DNA of 64,000 bases from Ignavibacteria bacterium. GTDB taxonomy: Bacteria; Bacteroidota; Ignavibacteria; Tepidaquicellales; Tepidaquicellaceae. Both the position numbers and the translations under genes were made by a program. Positions 28,137 through 37,667 of this stretch are shown piece after piece. The notes beneath the pieces were generated by a model that was not told where the DNA came from, did no database searches, and was given only the letters and a program-made list of their open reading frames with translations. Location of the stretch: positions 321,199 through 385,198 of the forward strand of contig JADLKE010000001.1 of assembly GCA_015657505.1 (NCBI GenBank), read 5' to 3'. The stretch's first letter is position 1. The number at the start of each line of letters is the position of its first letter.

Positions 28137-28709
28137 TTATTTTAATTGTTCTAATCCGTCGATTTCACCCCAGAGCCCTCGTTTTTTTTCTCTGGCTTCC
28201 TTCTGGAGTTTCCTGAATTCAATTGTTTTCGATACCGGGTAACTTTCGAAAACCTGCCCGTATCCGTCTTCGATTATCTTCGCGTTCACGCATTCTCCGT
28301 TTTCAAGATAGACATAGCGCAGGAGTCTGCCGTACTCGTCCTTGCTTTCATAATCGGGTTCTTTCTCGAGTCTTACCTTCTTTCCTTCGACGAGTTTCTT
28401 AACGTATTCACCCGACAACTGACCTAACTTTTTAATCGCGTTCCTGTCCATTCCGCTTGATTCGGCATTCCTGTCGAGTTTTTTCGAATCGTATCTTTCG
28501 GGAGTGTCTATTCCGAGCAGTCTTACTTTTTCACCCGTTGAAAGAATGAATGTATCCCCGTCGATGACCTGTTTCACGAGAACAAATTCGCCAGAATTTT
28601 TTCCGTTCGATTCATCGGTCAGGCGGTTATACGCGAAATAAACCAACACAAGAACTACAAACCCAACGGAGAAAAAAAGCGATATTATTTTTCTGCTTAT
28701 TCCGAACAT
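28137..28709 (-). CDS. Thermonuclease (SNase-like) family protein, membrane-anchored
   Basis: A 190-residue protein with an N-terminal membrane helix (about residues 8-27) followed by a staphylococcal nuclease OB-fold domain. The catalytic residues align with the family: IDGDTF (Asp), [10 protein letters not shown] (Arg, Asp, Glu) and [12 protein letters not shown] (second Arg). The KKRGLWGE ending is typical. It is expected to cleave DNA or RNA with Ca2+ outside the cytoplasm. Its ATG overlaps the thymidine phosphorylase TGA by one base (TGATG), indicating coupling, and guaB follows after 4 bases. The pairing with a nucleoside phosphorylase fits scavenging of extracellular nucleic acids. Confidence 0.9.
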   Translation of the reverse strand: MFGISRKIISLFFSVGFVVLVLVYFAYNRLTDESNGKNSGEFVLVKQVIDGDTFILSTGEKVRLLGIDTPERYDSKKLDRNAESSGMDRNAIKKLGQLSGEYVKKLVEGKKVRLEKEPDYESKDEYGRLLRYVYLENGECVNAKIIEDGYGQVFESYPVSKTIEFRKLQKEAREKKRGLWGEIDGLEQLK

Positions 28710-30013
28710 CAGTCAAGAATATCAATTATCAGTTTTTTTGAAAACTTTAATTCATCATCAATCCTGACAGCATTACTCAAGTAACCAAGAGCATATTTTA
28801 GTTTTTCTTCATCTTCGGAAAAAAGTTCGCAAACAGATTCGCCCCGCTTTACTTCATCGCCGCATTTCTTATTCAAGATTATACCCGGCAAAGGAAGAAC
28901 ATCGTCGTCCGCTTTTTTCCTTCCAGCGCCGAGTTCTACCGACGCCATGCCGAATCCGAAAGCATCCATTTCATTAACGAAACCTGTTTTCCCTGAAATC
29001 AGGCTTCTACTGAATTTCGCCCGCTTTAAGTTGCTGTAATCCTGAATGTATTCAGTGTCTCCGCCGTGCGCCCTTACCATTTCAAGAAATTTTCCATACA
29101 CTGAGCCGTCATCAATCGCCTGTTGGGCAATAATTTCGCCCTCATCAATATTTTTCGCTTTGCCCGAAAGATAAAGCATCGCACCCGCGAGCACGTTGTT
29201 GACTTTCAGAAGGTCGTTTACTTTTTTCCCTTTCATCAATTCAATGCATTCTTCCACCTCGAGCCAGTTGCCGATTTTACAGCCGAGCGGTTCTTTCATA
29301 TCAGTAAGCACGGCGATTGCTTTCTTTCCGAATTTTCTTGAAACGGTTACAAGTTTTTTGGCAAGTTCAACCGATTGATTCTCATCCTGAAGATTCGCGC
29401 CGCTGCCGATTTTCACGTCGAAAACGAGAGCCTCCGCGCCCTCCGCGAGTTTTTTACTTAATATGCTTGAAGTGATTAATGGAATACTGTCAACCGTGGC
29501 AGTAACGTCTCTGAGCGCATAAAACTTTTTATCCGCGGGCGCGAGTCTGTCCGTCTGACCTATCATAACGCAACCGACTTTCTTCAATGTACTTATGTAC
29601 TCGTCCTCGTTCATATTAATTCTGAATCCGGGTATGGATTCGAGTTTATCAAGAGTGCCTCCTGTATGCCCCAGTCCCCTTCCCGATATCATAGGAACAA
29701 AGACTCCGAGCGATGCGACCTGAGGCGCCAGAATTAATGAAGTCTTGTCGCCGACGCCGCCCGTTGAATGTTTATCTGTTTTAACGCCGTTTATAGATTT
29801 GAGGTCAATAATGTCTCCGCTATGGAGCATCAGATCGGTAAGATTAAGAGTTTCCTCGTCATCCATTCCCCTGAAATACACAGCCATCAGAAATGAGGAT
29901 ATCTGATAATCGGTAATCGTCCCGGCAAGGTATCCAGCGATCAGAAAATTTATTTCGTCTTTATTAAGTTTCCCGCCGTTTCTTTTCTTTTTAATTATCT
30001 CAACTGTATTCAT
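28709..30013 (-). CDS. Thymidine/pyrimidine-nucleoside phosphorylase
   Basis: A 434-residue family 3 nucleoside phosphorylase that splits thymidine (or uridine/deoxyuridine) with phosphate into base and (deoxy)ribose 1-phosphate. The family signature is intact: KTDKHSTGGVGDKTSL followed by SGRGLGHTGGTLDKLESIPG (about residues 80-130). SSILSKKLAEG and DVKIGSGA line the active site, and the C-terminal KKADDDVLPLPGI domain closes it. It heads a probable operon with the secreted nuclease and guaB. deoA versus pdp type is not decided. Confidence 0.94.
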   Translation of the reverse strand: MNTVEIIKKKRNGGKLNKDEINFLIAGYLAGTITDYQISSFLMAVYFRGMDDEETLNLTDLMLHSGDIIDLKSINGVKTDKHSTGGVGDKTSLILAPQVASLGVFVPMISGRGLGHTGGTLDKLESIPGFRINMNEDEYISTLKKVGCVMIGQTDRLAPADKKFYALRDVTATVDSIPLITSSILSKKLAEGAEALVFDVKIGSGANLQDENQSVELAKKLVTVSRKFGKKAIAVLTDMKEPLGCKIGNWLEVEECIELMKGKKVNDLLKVNNVLAGAMLYLSGKAKNIDEGEIIAQQAIDDGSVYGKFLEMVRAHGGDTEYIQDYSNLKRAKFSRSLISGKTGFVNEMDAFGFGMASVELGAGRKKADDDVLPLPGIILNKKCGDEVKRGESVCELFSEDEEKLKYALGYLSNAVRIDDELKFSKKLIIDILD

Positions 30014-30117
30014 GGATTAAATTATAAAATAATGTTCGCTTAAAAAAGTCCAAGATTTAAGCAGAATACATAAAAAAGACTTGAAATCTCAAATCACTTG
30101 TCATAATATTCGGTGTT

Positions 30118-32475
30118 ATGTTAATTAATAAATTATATAACGCGCCTGCTTTTCGATTTTCATTTCTTTTCAGCATCGGTATAATCGCGGGTAGAGATAT
30201 TCTGTTCGCGCCATTAGTTCTCACAGTGTTAATAATTTTCTGCTTGATTTTCCTGATTAAGGAAAAGAATGAAAGTACGAAACTTATAATAGTATCAATG
30301 ATAGTTGTGCTTTCAGGGATCGCGAAATCAAATTACGATTTTCATCATCTTGAGAAAAATTCCGTCTTGAATCTGCGGAGCAATTATTCGGACATTTATT
30401 TAAAAGGCGTTGTTACGGATTTGCCTGAAAAGAAAGGAGATAAAGTTAATTTCAAACTCGATTCGGAATGCCTGATGTCGGGCGGTGATACTATTAATAT
30501 TTCAGGCACATTTTTAGTTACGGTTAAGCAGTCTAAAGAAATATCAGGCGGGTCAGGAATTATAGTACCCGAAGCGGGAGACAGGGTAATTATTTTCGGC
30601 GATATGGCAGACGCGCCTGAAGAAACAAATCCCGGAGAATTCAATTACAGGAATTACCTTTATCTTAACGACATCGACAAGATATTCAAGGTACATTTCT
30701 TCGACGATATTAATATCAAAGATGGCGGCAACCTGAGTTTCTTCAATCGAAATTTAATTATCCCTGCAAGAAAATATGCTATCGAGAACATAAATTCGAA
30801 TATCGGGGGCAGCGAAGCGGCATTTCTGAACGGCCTCGTGACCGGATACAGAACGGATATTCCGCGCGAGATGAAAGAAGACTTTGTAAAGGCGGGTGTG
30901 ATGCATATACTCGCGGTATCGGGATTAAACGTCGCATACGTAATAATAATACTTTCGTTTATTCTCGGAATGCTGAGAATTAAACTCACGATAAAAATTA
31001 TATTGTACGCTCTCTCACTTTTATTTTATACTTATTTCACGGGAGCGACCGCTTCGATAATCAGGGCTGTAATAATGGGAACACTGATGCTTCTTGTACT
31101 CATCGTTCAGCGTAAAATCAACTTTTATAACATAATAGGAGTATCGGCGCTGATAATACTGGCGGCAGATGCGCGGCAGTTATTTAATCCCGGTTTCATA
31201 CTTTCGTACGCTTCAGTATTATCCATTATCTTTTTCATGGACCTTCTCAATCACAACTTCGAATATTTCAGCCGAAAGCGGAAAGGCGTAAGCCTTGTTC
31301 TAAATAACATTCTGTTACTAATATTATCGGGGATAGCCGCCCAGCTCGGTGTGCTGCCTGCAACAACGATGTATTTCTCAAAAATCTCACTTGCGGGCGT
31401 AGCCGCTAATCTCGCGGCAATACCGCTTTCAAACTTCTCGCTGGCGCTTGGCTTTTTCCAGATTATCGCTGGAGTGTTTTCATCGTATCTCTGTTCGCTC
31501 GTTGCGGGCGTCAACACTCTTCTGCTCAAATTTCAGTTGTGGCTGATTCACGGACTCGCGTCATTAAAGTACAGTTACGTTGAAATATCTGGAGTGACGC
31601 TTCCGGAGGTTGTCGTGTTTTATATCGTACTGTTTTGTATCGTTACAGCGTGCAGGAAAAATTTATACCCGCGGATACTCGTATCGATATTCGTGATATG
31701 CGCTGCTTTATTATTCGCGGGTCTGGCAGAAAAGAATCTGAGCGTAACATATCTAAGCATCGGGAATGCCGACTGCACTCACATCGAGACTCCCGACGGA
31801 AGCAACATATTAATCGACGCGGGAATCGAGAATCCCTACAATCATTCGAACTCAACGAGAGTCGTGCCTTACCTGAAGTATAAAAGGGCGGGCGATATCG
31901 ACCTGCTGGTTCTAACATCCGATGTCAGTAAGGATTTTCGGGTACTTAAAAACCTGACGGATAACTTTATTGTGCATAAGGTAATTTTCGATAACACCGA
32001 AGGATTAGGAATTGACGCGGAAAATCTTCTCGCAGAACACAAGATCCAATACACAGACATACGGGACGTGGATAAGATAAGCGGTTTCGGTAATGTCCGT
32101 ATTTATTTTCTAAAGTCCCCTGCCGTAAAGTCGTTTATGGTAAAATTAATTTACGGGAATACAAGTTTTCTTTTCCCGGGCAGAAGCGAGAAGGAGTCAG
32201 AGACGGAGTTTATAAAAATATACAATGAACTTCTGAAATCCGACATATTAAAGGCGGCGAAATACGGCAGCGACAAATCTACTTCTCAGGAATTTCTAAA
32301 AGCAGTCAAGCCGAACGCCTGCGTCGTCACCGCTTCGGGTTCAGGCGCGCAGAATCTCCCTTCACGGAATACGCTCGAAAGAATCAGGAACGAAGGAATA
32401 AGGATTATCAGAACGGATTTATACAATGCAGTCACGTTTGAATCCGACGGAAGGTCGATTATTCTCAAAAGATAG
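30118..32475 (+). CDS. comEC: ComEC/Rec2 family DNA-uptake channel with degenerate metallo-beta-lactamase domain
   Basis: A 785-residue protein with an N-terminal DUF4131-like OB region (about residues 60-200), the ComEC/Rec2 competence channel domain (about 230-500, with ILAVSGLNVAYVI and FTGATASIIRAVIM) and a C-terminal metallo-beta-lactamase fold (about 540-770). ComEC carries one DNA strand through the inner membrane during transformation. The C-terminal domain keeps the opening NADCTHIETPDGSNILIDAG, but where HxHxDH is expected it reads LTSDVSKDF, so the metal site seems lost and nuclease activity is doubtful. The gene stands alone, divergent from the thymidine phosphorylase gene. Confidence 0.93.
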   Translation: MLINKLYNAPAFRFSFLFSIGIIAGRDILFAPLVLTVLIIFCLIFLIKEKNESTKLIIVSMIVVLSGIAKSNYDFHHLEKNSVLNLRSNYSDIYLKGVVTDLPEKKGDKVNFKLDSECLMSGGDTINISGTFLVTVKQSKEISGGSGIIVPEAGDRVIIFGDMADAPEETNPGEFNYRNYLYLNDIDKIFKVHFFDDINIKDGGNLSFFNRNLIIPARKYAIENINSNIGGSEAAFLNGLVTGYRTDIPREMKEDFVKAGVMHILAVSGLNVAYVIIILSFILGMLRIKLTIKIILYALSLLFYTYFTGATASIIRAVIMGTLMLLVLIVQRKINFYNIIGVSALIILAADARQLFNPGFILSYASVLSIIFFMDLLNHNFEYFSRKRKGVSLVLNNILLLILSGIAAQLGVLPATTMYFSKISLAGVAANLAAIPLSNFSLALGFFQIIAGVFSSYLCSLVAGVNTLLLKFQLWLIHGLASLKYSYVEISGVTLPEVVVFYIVLFCIVTACRKNLYPRILVSIFVICAALLFAGLAEKNLSVTYLSIGNADCTHIETPDGSNILIDAGIENPYNHSNSTRVVPYLKYKRAGDIDLLVLTSDVSKDFRVLKNLTDNFIVHKVIFDNTEGLGIDAENLLAEHKIQYTDIRDVDKISGFGNVRIYFLKSPAVKSFMVKLIYGNTSFLFPGRSEKESETEFIKIYNELLKSDILKAAKYGSDKSTSQEFLKAVKPNACVVTASGSGAQNLPSRNTLERIRNEGIRIIRTDLYNAVTFESDGRSIILKR

Positions 32476-32528
32476 ATAATCAAAGTTTCGCTGCAATCAA
32501 TTCGGGCTGCTGTCCTAACGTAAAGATA

Positions 32529-33818
32529 TTACGGTTTCGTAGCCGCTTTTTTCCTGAAAAATTTTCGCGAATAATGCAAAACTGTATAAGAAGCAAGGAT
32601 GAGGAAAAAAATATCGAGAGTAGCAAACCTGTATCTGTATAATGCCGCAGTAAGCACCGAAACGAATGAATAGGCAACGGACAACACAAGAAGAAATTTC
32701 AGGAATCCTTTTAAGTCTTTGTTTTTGTACAATAAAATGATTGCCGGCACGGAAAGAATCAAATTCCAGTTTATCTTAAGGAAACGGGCAATTCCGTTTA
32801 AAACCGGCTGACCATTATAGAATTCCAGACCCCACGATTCCATAAGTTTGAACAAGCCTATTAAAAAAGATTCTTTCGGATATAAAGTTACGAAGGAATA
32901 CACCTCCTTTAAAAACCAGCCTGCACTTTTATACGGAACGAGTTGTCCTATCTGGTCAGCGGGTACGCTGATGTTCGACCATTCCGGATTCCAAACGGGA
33001 TACAACTCTTCGAGAACTACAGCGGGCGACCAGCCCCACCAGACGGCATAAAGTCCCTGTGTCGACACTATTACAAACAAACCGGAAACCAAGTAAGCGT
33101 ATACTGCCCATGCGAGCACGGGAAGCAAGAAAAACGACATCCATTTCACAGCGGAAATCATTTTTTTCTTAGAGCCGGAATAATAGATGAAGAGCAAAGA
33201 TAAAGGAGCGAGCATAAGAAACTGCCCCCTTGTAATTGCCGACATACCCGCGAGCAAGCCGCTGAGCAAAACCTGAGCGTTGTTCATACAGTCAGTCTTA
33301 ACGAACCGAATCATCAGGTTCAGGGATAAAGCCCAGTAAAGCAGCGAAAGAATTTCGCTGTTAACGGTACTTGAAGCGTTCCAAAGAGGTATGTAAATAA
33401 TTGAAAGGATTCCTGCAAAGAAGCCGGTTTTATTGTCGAATAAAATTCTTCCTGTATCCGCAATTATCGCGGCAATCAGGGCTGCGATTAATATCTGCAG
33501 AATAATAACGGCCTTCAAGGAATTCCCCGCAAATACAAAAACGGAAGCGAGGAAGAGCGGATATCCCGGAGGTCTGTAATAAGCAACAGCGGGAGCAACG
33601 CCTTCGTCATACGGTTTAAATTCGGAAAGGGATACTGCCCTATCGAAAAAATTCTTCGCGTCTCCGTACAACTCCGAGGTGTTCCAATCGGATTTTTTAG
33701 TATCCGAACTTTTCTCGAAATAGTTCCTGAACGCGAGCATACCTATACCCCAAATAAAAGCCGCCAGAAAAATAACGGTCAGGGTTTTCCCATATTTTGG
33801 TCCGAAAAATATATCCAA
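32529..33818 (-). CDS. GT-C membrane glycosyltransferase, GT39/ArnT-like
   Basis: A 429-residue protein with about 10-11 membrane helices. The N-terminal periplasmic loop has YGDAKNFFDRAVS (putative catalytic Asp) followed by YYRPPGYPLFLASVF, the RPPGYP(L/V) motif typical of GT39-like dolichyl/undecaprenyl-phosphate-sugar transferases. The start is TTG at 33818; an upstream ATG is absent. It converges on comEC with a 53-base gap. It probably transfers a sugar from a polyprenyl carrier to lipid A, a wall polymer or a protein; the target is unknown. Confidence 0.8.
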   Translation of the reverse strand: MDIFFGPKYGKTLTVIFLAAFIWGIGMLAFRNYFEKSSDTKKSDWNTSELYGDAKNFFDRAVSLSEFKPYDEGVAPAVAYYRPPGYPLFLASVFVFAGNSLKAVIILQILIAALIAAIIADTGRILFDNKTGFFAGILSIIYIPLWNASSTVNSEILSLLYWALSLNLMIRFVKTDCMNNAQVLLSGLLAGMSAITRGQFLMLAPLSLLFIYYSGSKKKMISAVKWMSFFLLPVLAWAVYAYLVSGLFVIVSTQGLYAVWWGWSPAVVLEELYPVWNPEWSNISVPADQIGQLVPYKSAGWFLKEVYSFVTLYPKESFLIGLFKLMESWGLEFYNGQPVLNGIARFLKINWNLILSVPAIILLYKNKDLKGFLKFLLVLSVAYSFVSVLTAALYRYRFATLDIFFLILASYTVLHYSRKFFRKKAATKP

Positions 33819-33935
33819 ATTTTTTAATTACAATGGTTTAAATTACCAAAACGACACGAAAAAAGAAATTTTAATTTTTATTTTAGTGTTTTATATTAGA
33901 TTAAATAGGTATTTTATTCAAAAATAAAATTTTTC

Positions 33936-33940
33936 AGGAG
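33936..33940 (+). promoter_or_regulatory. Shine-Dalgarno sequence of the nitroreductase gene
   Basis: AGGAG sits 8 bases before the ATG at 33949. It is notable because most genes in this window lack such a site, and it supports this start. Confidence 0.7.
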
Positions 33941-33948
33941 ATAAAAAG

Positions 33949-34983
33949 ATGCGTAACAACCTTAATGCCTGGGCGGTTTCGGAAAATCATTTTCCATCAT
34001 TTGGAAGCATTAAAGAAAAATTCAAATTTTTTGTCCGTTATGCAATATTAGCGCCTTCGGGACATAATACTCAGCCCTGGTTATTTGAAGTTCACGAAGA
34101 ATCTTTAAATCTCTACGCTGACAGGACAAGAGCGCTTCCGGTTATTGATCCAGATGACAGGGAACTAATAATATCCTGCGGAGCCGCGCTTACGAATCTT
34201 CTTGTTACGATGAAGTATTTCGGATTCGAACCTGATGTAACGTTGTTTCCTAACGATACCGACAACGACCTTCTTGCCAGCATTAAAGTGAAATCAAGAG
34301 ACTATCAGCCGACAGATGAAGACAAAATATTTTTCAAAGCGATACCAAACAGGAGGACTAACAGGCTTCCGTTCGCCGAAGAGATAATCGATGAAATTAC
34401 ATTCGGCAAACTATTAAAGGCAGTCGGCGACGATACCGATATCAAGTTCGCGAAAGTTGAATCGAGCGAGATGAGGGAAGAACTAACGAGGTTAATCGAG
34501 CAAGGCGACAGAGTTCAGTCACAGAACAAGAGTTTCTGCCGCGAACTAGCCCAGTGGGTTCATCCTAACCGCACATCGAGCAAGGACGGAATTCCCGGAT
34601 ACGCTTTCGGAATGGGCGACCTTATTTCATTCGGCAGTCCGTTCTTCATAGGAAACCTCAACTGGGGTGACATACAGGCAGGACGGGACAGGAATCTTGT
34701 AAAAGGTTCACCTCTGATTGCCGTTCTTGAAAGTAAGAGCAATAATCCAGCCGACTGGCTGAAAACGGGAGTCGCGTTGTCAAGACTTCTTCTAAGGGCA
34801 AGTTGGGAAGGGATTTCGGCTTCATATCTGAATCAGCCTCTCGAAGTACCAGAGTTATTCGATAAAGTCAGGGATTTGCTTAAAACGAGTTATCATCCGC
34901 AGATGTTAATCAGGCTCGGATACGGCAAACAGGTGAAGGCAACACCGAGGCGCGACGTTGAAGACGTGATAAAAATTGCATGA
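33949..34983 (+). CDS. Acg-type FMN-binding nitroreductase family protein
   Basis: A 344-residue member of the nitroreductase superfamily, closest in pattern to the Acg/Rv2032-like group: two fused half-domains, with the flavin-binding motif APSGHNTQPWLFEV at about residue 37, ISCGAALTNLL at about 75 and NRRTNRLPF at about 135. The second half (about 180-330) has the VALSRLLLRASWEGISASYLN segment. Members may reduce nitro compounds or quinones or store flavin; the substrate is unknown. The strong AGGAG leader marks the start. Its TGA overlaps the next gene's ATG by 4 bases, so the methyltransferase-like protein is coupled to it. Confidence 0.87.
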   Translation: MRNNLNAWAVSENHFPSFGSIKEKFKFFVRYAILAPSGHNTQPWLFEVHEESLNLYADRTRALPVIDPDDRELIISCGAALTNLLVTMKYFGFEPDVTLFPNDTDNDLLASIKVKSRDYQPTDEDKIFFKAIPNRRTNRLPFAEEIIDEITFGKLLKAVGDDTDIKFAKVESSEMREELTRLIEQGDRVQSQNKSFCRELAQWVHPNRTSSKDGIPGYAFGMGDLISFGSPFFIGNLNWGDIQAGRDRNLVKGSPLIAVLESKSNNPADWLKTGVALSRLLLRASWEGISASYLNQPLEVPELFDKVRDLLKTSYHPQMLIRLGYGKQVKATPRRDVEDVIKIA

Positions 34984-35429
34984 TTTCTTTAAGGCCGCAA
35001 TCATTCAGGTCTGCAGTATTTGTATTGGTGCAATTTGTTTTCATAATACTCATTTTCATAACGGGAGTAAACTACCCCGGGAATACAGCGCTTCTAATCT
35101 TATACGCGCTTTTTATATTACTCGGCATCCGGTCAATGTACATAATGAGATTCAGGTTCAACATCTCACCCGAGCCTTTCAAGGAAGTTAATTTGGTAAC
35201 AAAGGGTCCGTACAAGTTTATCCGCCATCCGATGTACACTTCAGTTATAGGGCTTACAGCCTGTCTTATTGTTGATGATTTCGGCATTGCGAGGCTGACA
35301 TACTGGGTTCTGCTTGCCGCAAACCTGATACTCAAACTCACTTACGAAGAGAAATTGCTGGCGGATAAATTCAAGGACTACGGGGAATACCGGCGAAAGT
35401 CGAAGAGGTTAATCCCGTTCTTATATTAA
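34980..35429 (+). CDS. Isoprenylcysteine carboxyl methyltransferase (ICMT/PEMT-like) family membrane protein
   Basis: A 149-residue protein with about 4 membrane helices. The C-terminal half carries the SAM-binding signature: GPYKFIRHPMYTS (residues about 78-90) and the terminal YEEKLLADKFKDYGEY followed by RLIPFLY. Bacterial relatives methylate small lipophilic acceptors or phospholipids, or serve in NnrU-like roles. It starts at ATGA overlapping the nitroreductase stop, so the two proteins probably function together. No substrate can be named. Confidence 0.85.
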   Translation: MISLRPQSFRSAVFVLVQFVFIILIFITGVNYPGNTALLILYALFILLGIRSMYIMRFRFNISPEPFKEVNLVTKGPYKFIRHPMYTSVIGLTACLIVDDFGIARLTYWVLLAANLILKLTYEEKLLADKFKDYGEYRRKSKRLIPFLY

Positions 35430-35477
35430 TCAGGAATTTTTATCGTTTTAATCTGTTGTTTAGAAAAAAGAAAAACT

Positions 35478-35927
35478 ATGCCAAACGCAGCGCATTTACA
35501 TCTGATATTAAACCACTTTCCGATAATCGGCACGGCTATTGTCGTGTTCGTGCTGGGATACGGAGTCGTTGTCAATAATGACAGCATTAAAAGACTCGGT
35601 ATGTTTTTAATTGTTTTTATCGGACTGATAACTTTTCCGGTTTTTTTGACAGGCAATAAGGCGGAAGGATTCGTGAAAGGAAACGAAGGAGTCGCCGAAG
35701 AATATATCGAGGATCACGAGGAATTCGCCGACATAAGTTTCAAGGCAATGGAAATTGTTTCAATAATCAGTCTTGCGGGAATTATCATATTCAGGAAGGG
35801 AAAGACGGTTCCGGTCTGGTTTGGGATAACGCTTTTGATTTTGCTGATTGCAGTAAATGTGATGATGATTTACACCGGACATCTGGGCGGCAGAATAAGT
35901 CATTTAGAACTGATGAACAAGCATTAG
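35478..35927 (+). CDS. Four-helix membrane protein (DUF2231-like)
   Basis: A 149-residue protein with four predicted membrane helices. The N-terminus AHLHLILNHFPIIGT has histidines in the arrangement seen in DUF2231-type membrane proteins (HPxxVHFPI-like), and GHLGGRISH near the end carries two more. The paired histidines could bind haem or a metal (inference). The loop between helices 2 and 3 is acidic (EYIEDHEEF). It follows the methyltransferase-like gene by 48 bases and may belong to the same operon. It ends 3 bases from the convergent rluD stop. Confidence 0.7.
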   Translation: MPNAAHLHLILNHFPIIGTAIVVFVLGYGVVVNNDSIKRLGMFLIVFIGLITFPVFLTGNKAEGFVKGNEGVAEEYIEDHEEFADISFKAMEIVSIISLAGIIIFRKGKTVPVWFGITLLILLIAVNVMMIYTGHLGGRISHLELMNKH

Positions 35928-35930
35928 GAA

Positions 35931-36914
35931 TTAAGCACCGAGGATTCTCAGGACGTTCTGCATATCTTCAGGAAGCGCCGATTCGAAATGAAGTTTTTCT
36001 CTTGTTCTCGGATGAACAAAACCCAGCACTTTCGCATGCAGAGCCTGCCGGGGCATCGTTTCAAGAAGGTTTTTAATCTGCGACTTAATATTGTTTGTCA
36101 GGTTTACCGAATGCGGCACGCGTCCGCCGTACGTTTCGTCTCCGAACACGGGATGACCTTTAGAGGAAAGGTGAACGCGTATCTGATGTGTTCTTCCCGT
36201 TTTCAGTCTCAGCCTGAGAAGGCTTATGAAGTCAAATTCTTTCAATACTTCGTACATTGTAATAGCATTCTTTCCGCCCTCTTCGTCATCGCGGAGCACA
36301 GCCACTTTCTTCCTGTCTTTCCTGTCTCTAGCGAGTCTTGATTCGATAATTCCTTCTTTGTTCCTGAAATGCCCCCACACTAACGCGTTGTATTCCCTTT
36401 CGATATCGTGCCTCATAAACAAATCGGACAGTTTGCTGTGAGTCGTCTCGTCCTTTGCAATCACAAGCAATCCCGAAGTGTCTTTATCCAGGCGGTGAAC
36501 GATACCCGCTCTTTCGAATCCATTAAGGCTTGAGAGAGAGTCTTTCTTTTTCAGGGAATAAAACATCACGGCGTTAACGAGCGTACCCGAATAATTTTTA
36601 TACGCCGGGTGCGTGACCATACCCGCGGGCTTATTGACAACGAGCAAATATTCATCTTCAAAAACTATATCAAGCGGGATGTTTTCGGGAACGATTTCCT
36701 GTTTATCGGGAACAGGCAGTTCGATGTCAATCTCATCGTAAGGTTTCAAGATATAATTGGATTTCACAAAATTTCCATTGACAAGAACGTTGCCCATATT
36801 TATTGATTTCTGGACTTTGGTTCGTGTGGCATTTTCGACGAAGACCGTTATATACTTGTCAATTCTCTGTCTGTCTTTAATATTCGGTACTATTAATTTA
36901 TAATTTTTCTCCAT
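35931..36914 (-). CDS. RluD-type pseudouridine synthase
   Basis: A 327-residue RluA/RluD-family enzyme. An S4 RNA-binding domain lies at about residues 15-75, followed by the catalytic domain with HRLDKDTSGLLVIAKD (about residue 140), whose Asp attacks the uridine. GRTHQIRVHL (about 247) and HPVFGDETYGG complete the family pattern. Enzymes of this kind form pseudouridines in helix 69 of 23S rRNA. A later RQALHAKVLGFVHP segment is also characteristic. It stands alone on the minus strand, divergent from the small secreted protein gene. Confidence 0.94.
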   Translation of the reverse strand: MEKNYKLIVPNIKDRQRIDKYITVFVENATRTKVQKSINMGNVLVNGNFVKSNYILKPYDEIDIELPVPDKQEIVPENIPLDIVFEDEYLLVVNKPAGMVTHPAYKNYSGTLVNAVMFYSLKKKDSLSSLNGFERAGIVHRLDKDTSGLLVIAKDETTHSKLSDLFMRHDIEREYNALVWGHFRNKEGIIESRLARDRKDRKKVAVLRDDEEGGKNAITMYEVLKEFDFISLLRLRLKTGRTHQIRVHLSSKGHPVFGDETYGGRVPHSVNLTNNIKSQIKNLLETMPRQALHAKVLGFVHPRTREKLHFESALPEDMQNVLRILGA

Positions 36915-37062
36915 TCAGACCTTGTCTAATTCTTTCATTTTCAATAAAATAAGCGCCGTCAATGTTAAGGAATCGTAAATACAATTCCGGGATATTATCT
37001 CTCTGAAACTTTTTCAGATAAAATACGAATATAACTTAAGTAGTAAAACTGAAAACAACAAC

Positions 37063-37069
37063 AAAGGAG
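37063..37069 (+). promoter_or_regulatory. Shine-Dalgarno sequence of the small secreted protein gene
   Basis: AAAGGAG ends 6 bases before the ATG at 37076. It is one of the few strong ribosome binding sites in the window and suggests high expression of this small protein. Confidence 0.7.
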
Positions 37070-37075
37070 AAAAAA

Positions 37076-37456
37076 ATGAAATACAATAAATCAATAATTC
37101 CGGCAGTCATAGGGGTAATAATGTTGTTCCTTACGGCAGGTTTCGCGAAAGCGGACAATAACGAACCTTCGACAGTTTCAGACTTAAGATATCAGATTCA
37201 GAAAGAAATAGTAGATGTTTTCAAAGCCCCGGTGGATATGTATTACGAAGATAAAAATATCAGCGGAGACGCGTTCGTAACGATAACGGTTCAGCCGAAC
37301 GGCAAGATTATAGTTGAGTCCGTTCTGGGCGAGAACAACATACTCAATAGCATGCTTGTCAAACGAATCGAGACAAGGAATCTCTGGACTGACACAAAAT
37401 TTTCCGGATACGATTTCACGTTCCATATCGAATTAAATCAGAGCACAGTCAATTAA
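37076..37456 (+). CDS. Small secreted protein of unknown function
   Basis: A 126-residue protein with a clear signal peptide (about residues 1-26, cut near GFAKA-D). The mature part includes GDAFVTITVQPNGKIIVESV, resembling the TonB C-terminal/secretin-like pattern in which a residue is described as contributing to a sum, but too short to assign. It has a strong ribosome binding site and is followed by a good terminator, so it is a well-expressed single-gene unit. I do not recognise a specific family. Confidence 0.75.
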   Translation: MKYNKSIIPAVIGVIMLFLTAGFAKADNNEPSTVSDLRYQIQKEIVDVFKAPVDMYYEDKNISGDAFVTITVQPNGKIIVESVLGENNILNSMLVKRIETRNLWTDTKFSGYDFTFHIELNQSTVN

Positions 37457-37486
37457 AATCATATATCCCCTTATATGACTTTGCAG

Positions 37487-37516
37487 AACGCTGCTTTCGG
37501 GCGGCGTTTTGTATTT
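37487..37516 (+). terminator. Rho-independent terminator after the small secreted protein gene
   Basis: An 8-bp stem AACGCTGC (37487-37494) / GCGGCGTT (37501-37508) with one G-T pair and a TTTCGG loop, followed by a T-rich tail. It lies 30 bases after the stop at 37456. Confidence 0.75.
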
Positions 37517-37667
37517 ATAACAATTTTCGGCAAATTCGTATCTTTATTCTGATAGTAACAATGGGATAACTATATTATTTTTATAATAGTTATCCGCTTT
37601 CCTTAACTTTTAACTTGAATTTCTTTTCGTAATCGCATATATTTCCGCATAAAACTAAAAAAACAGT

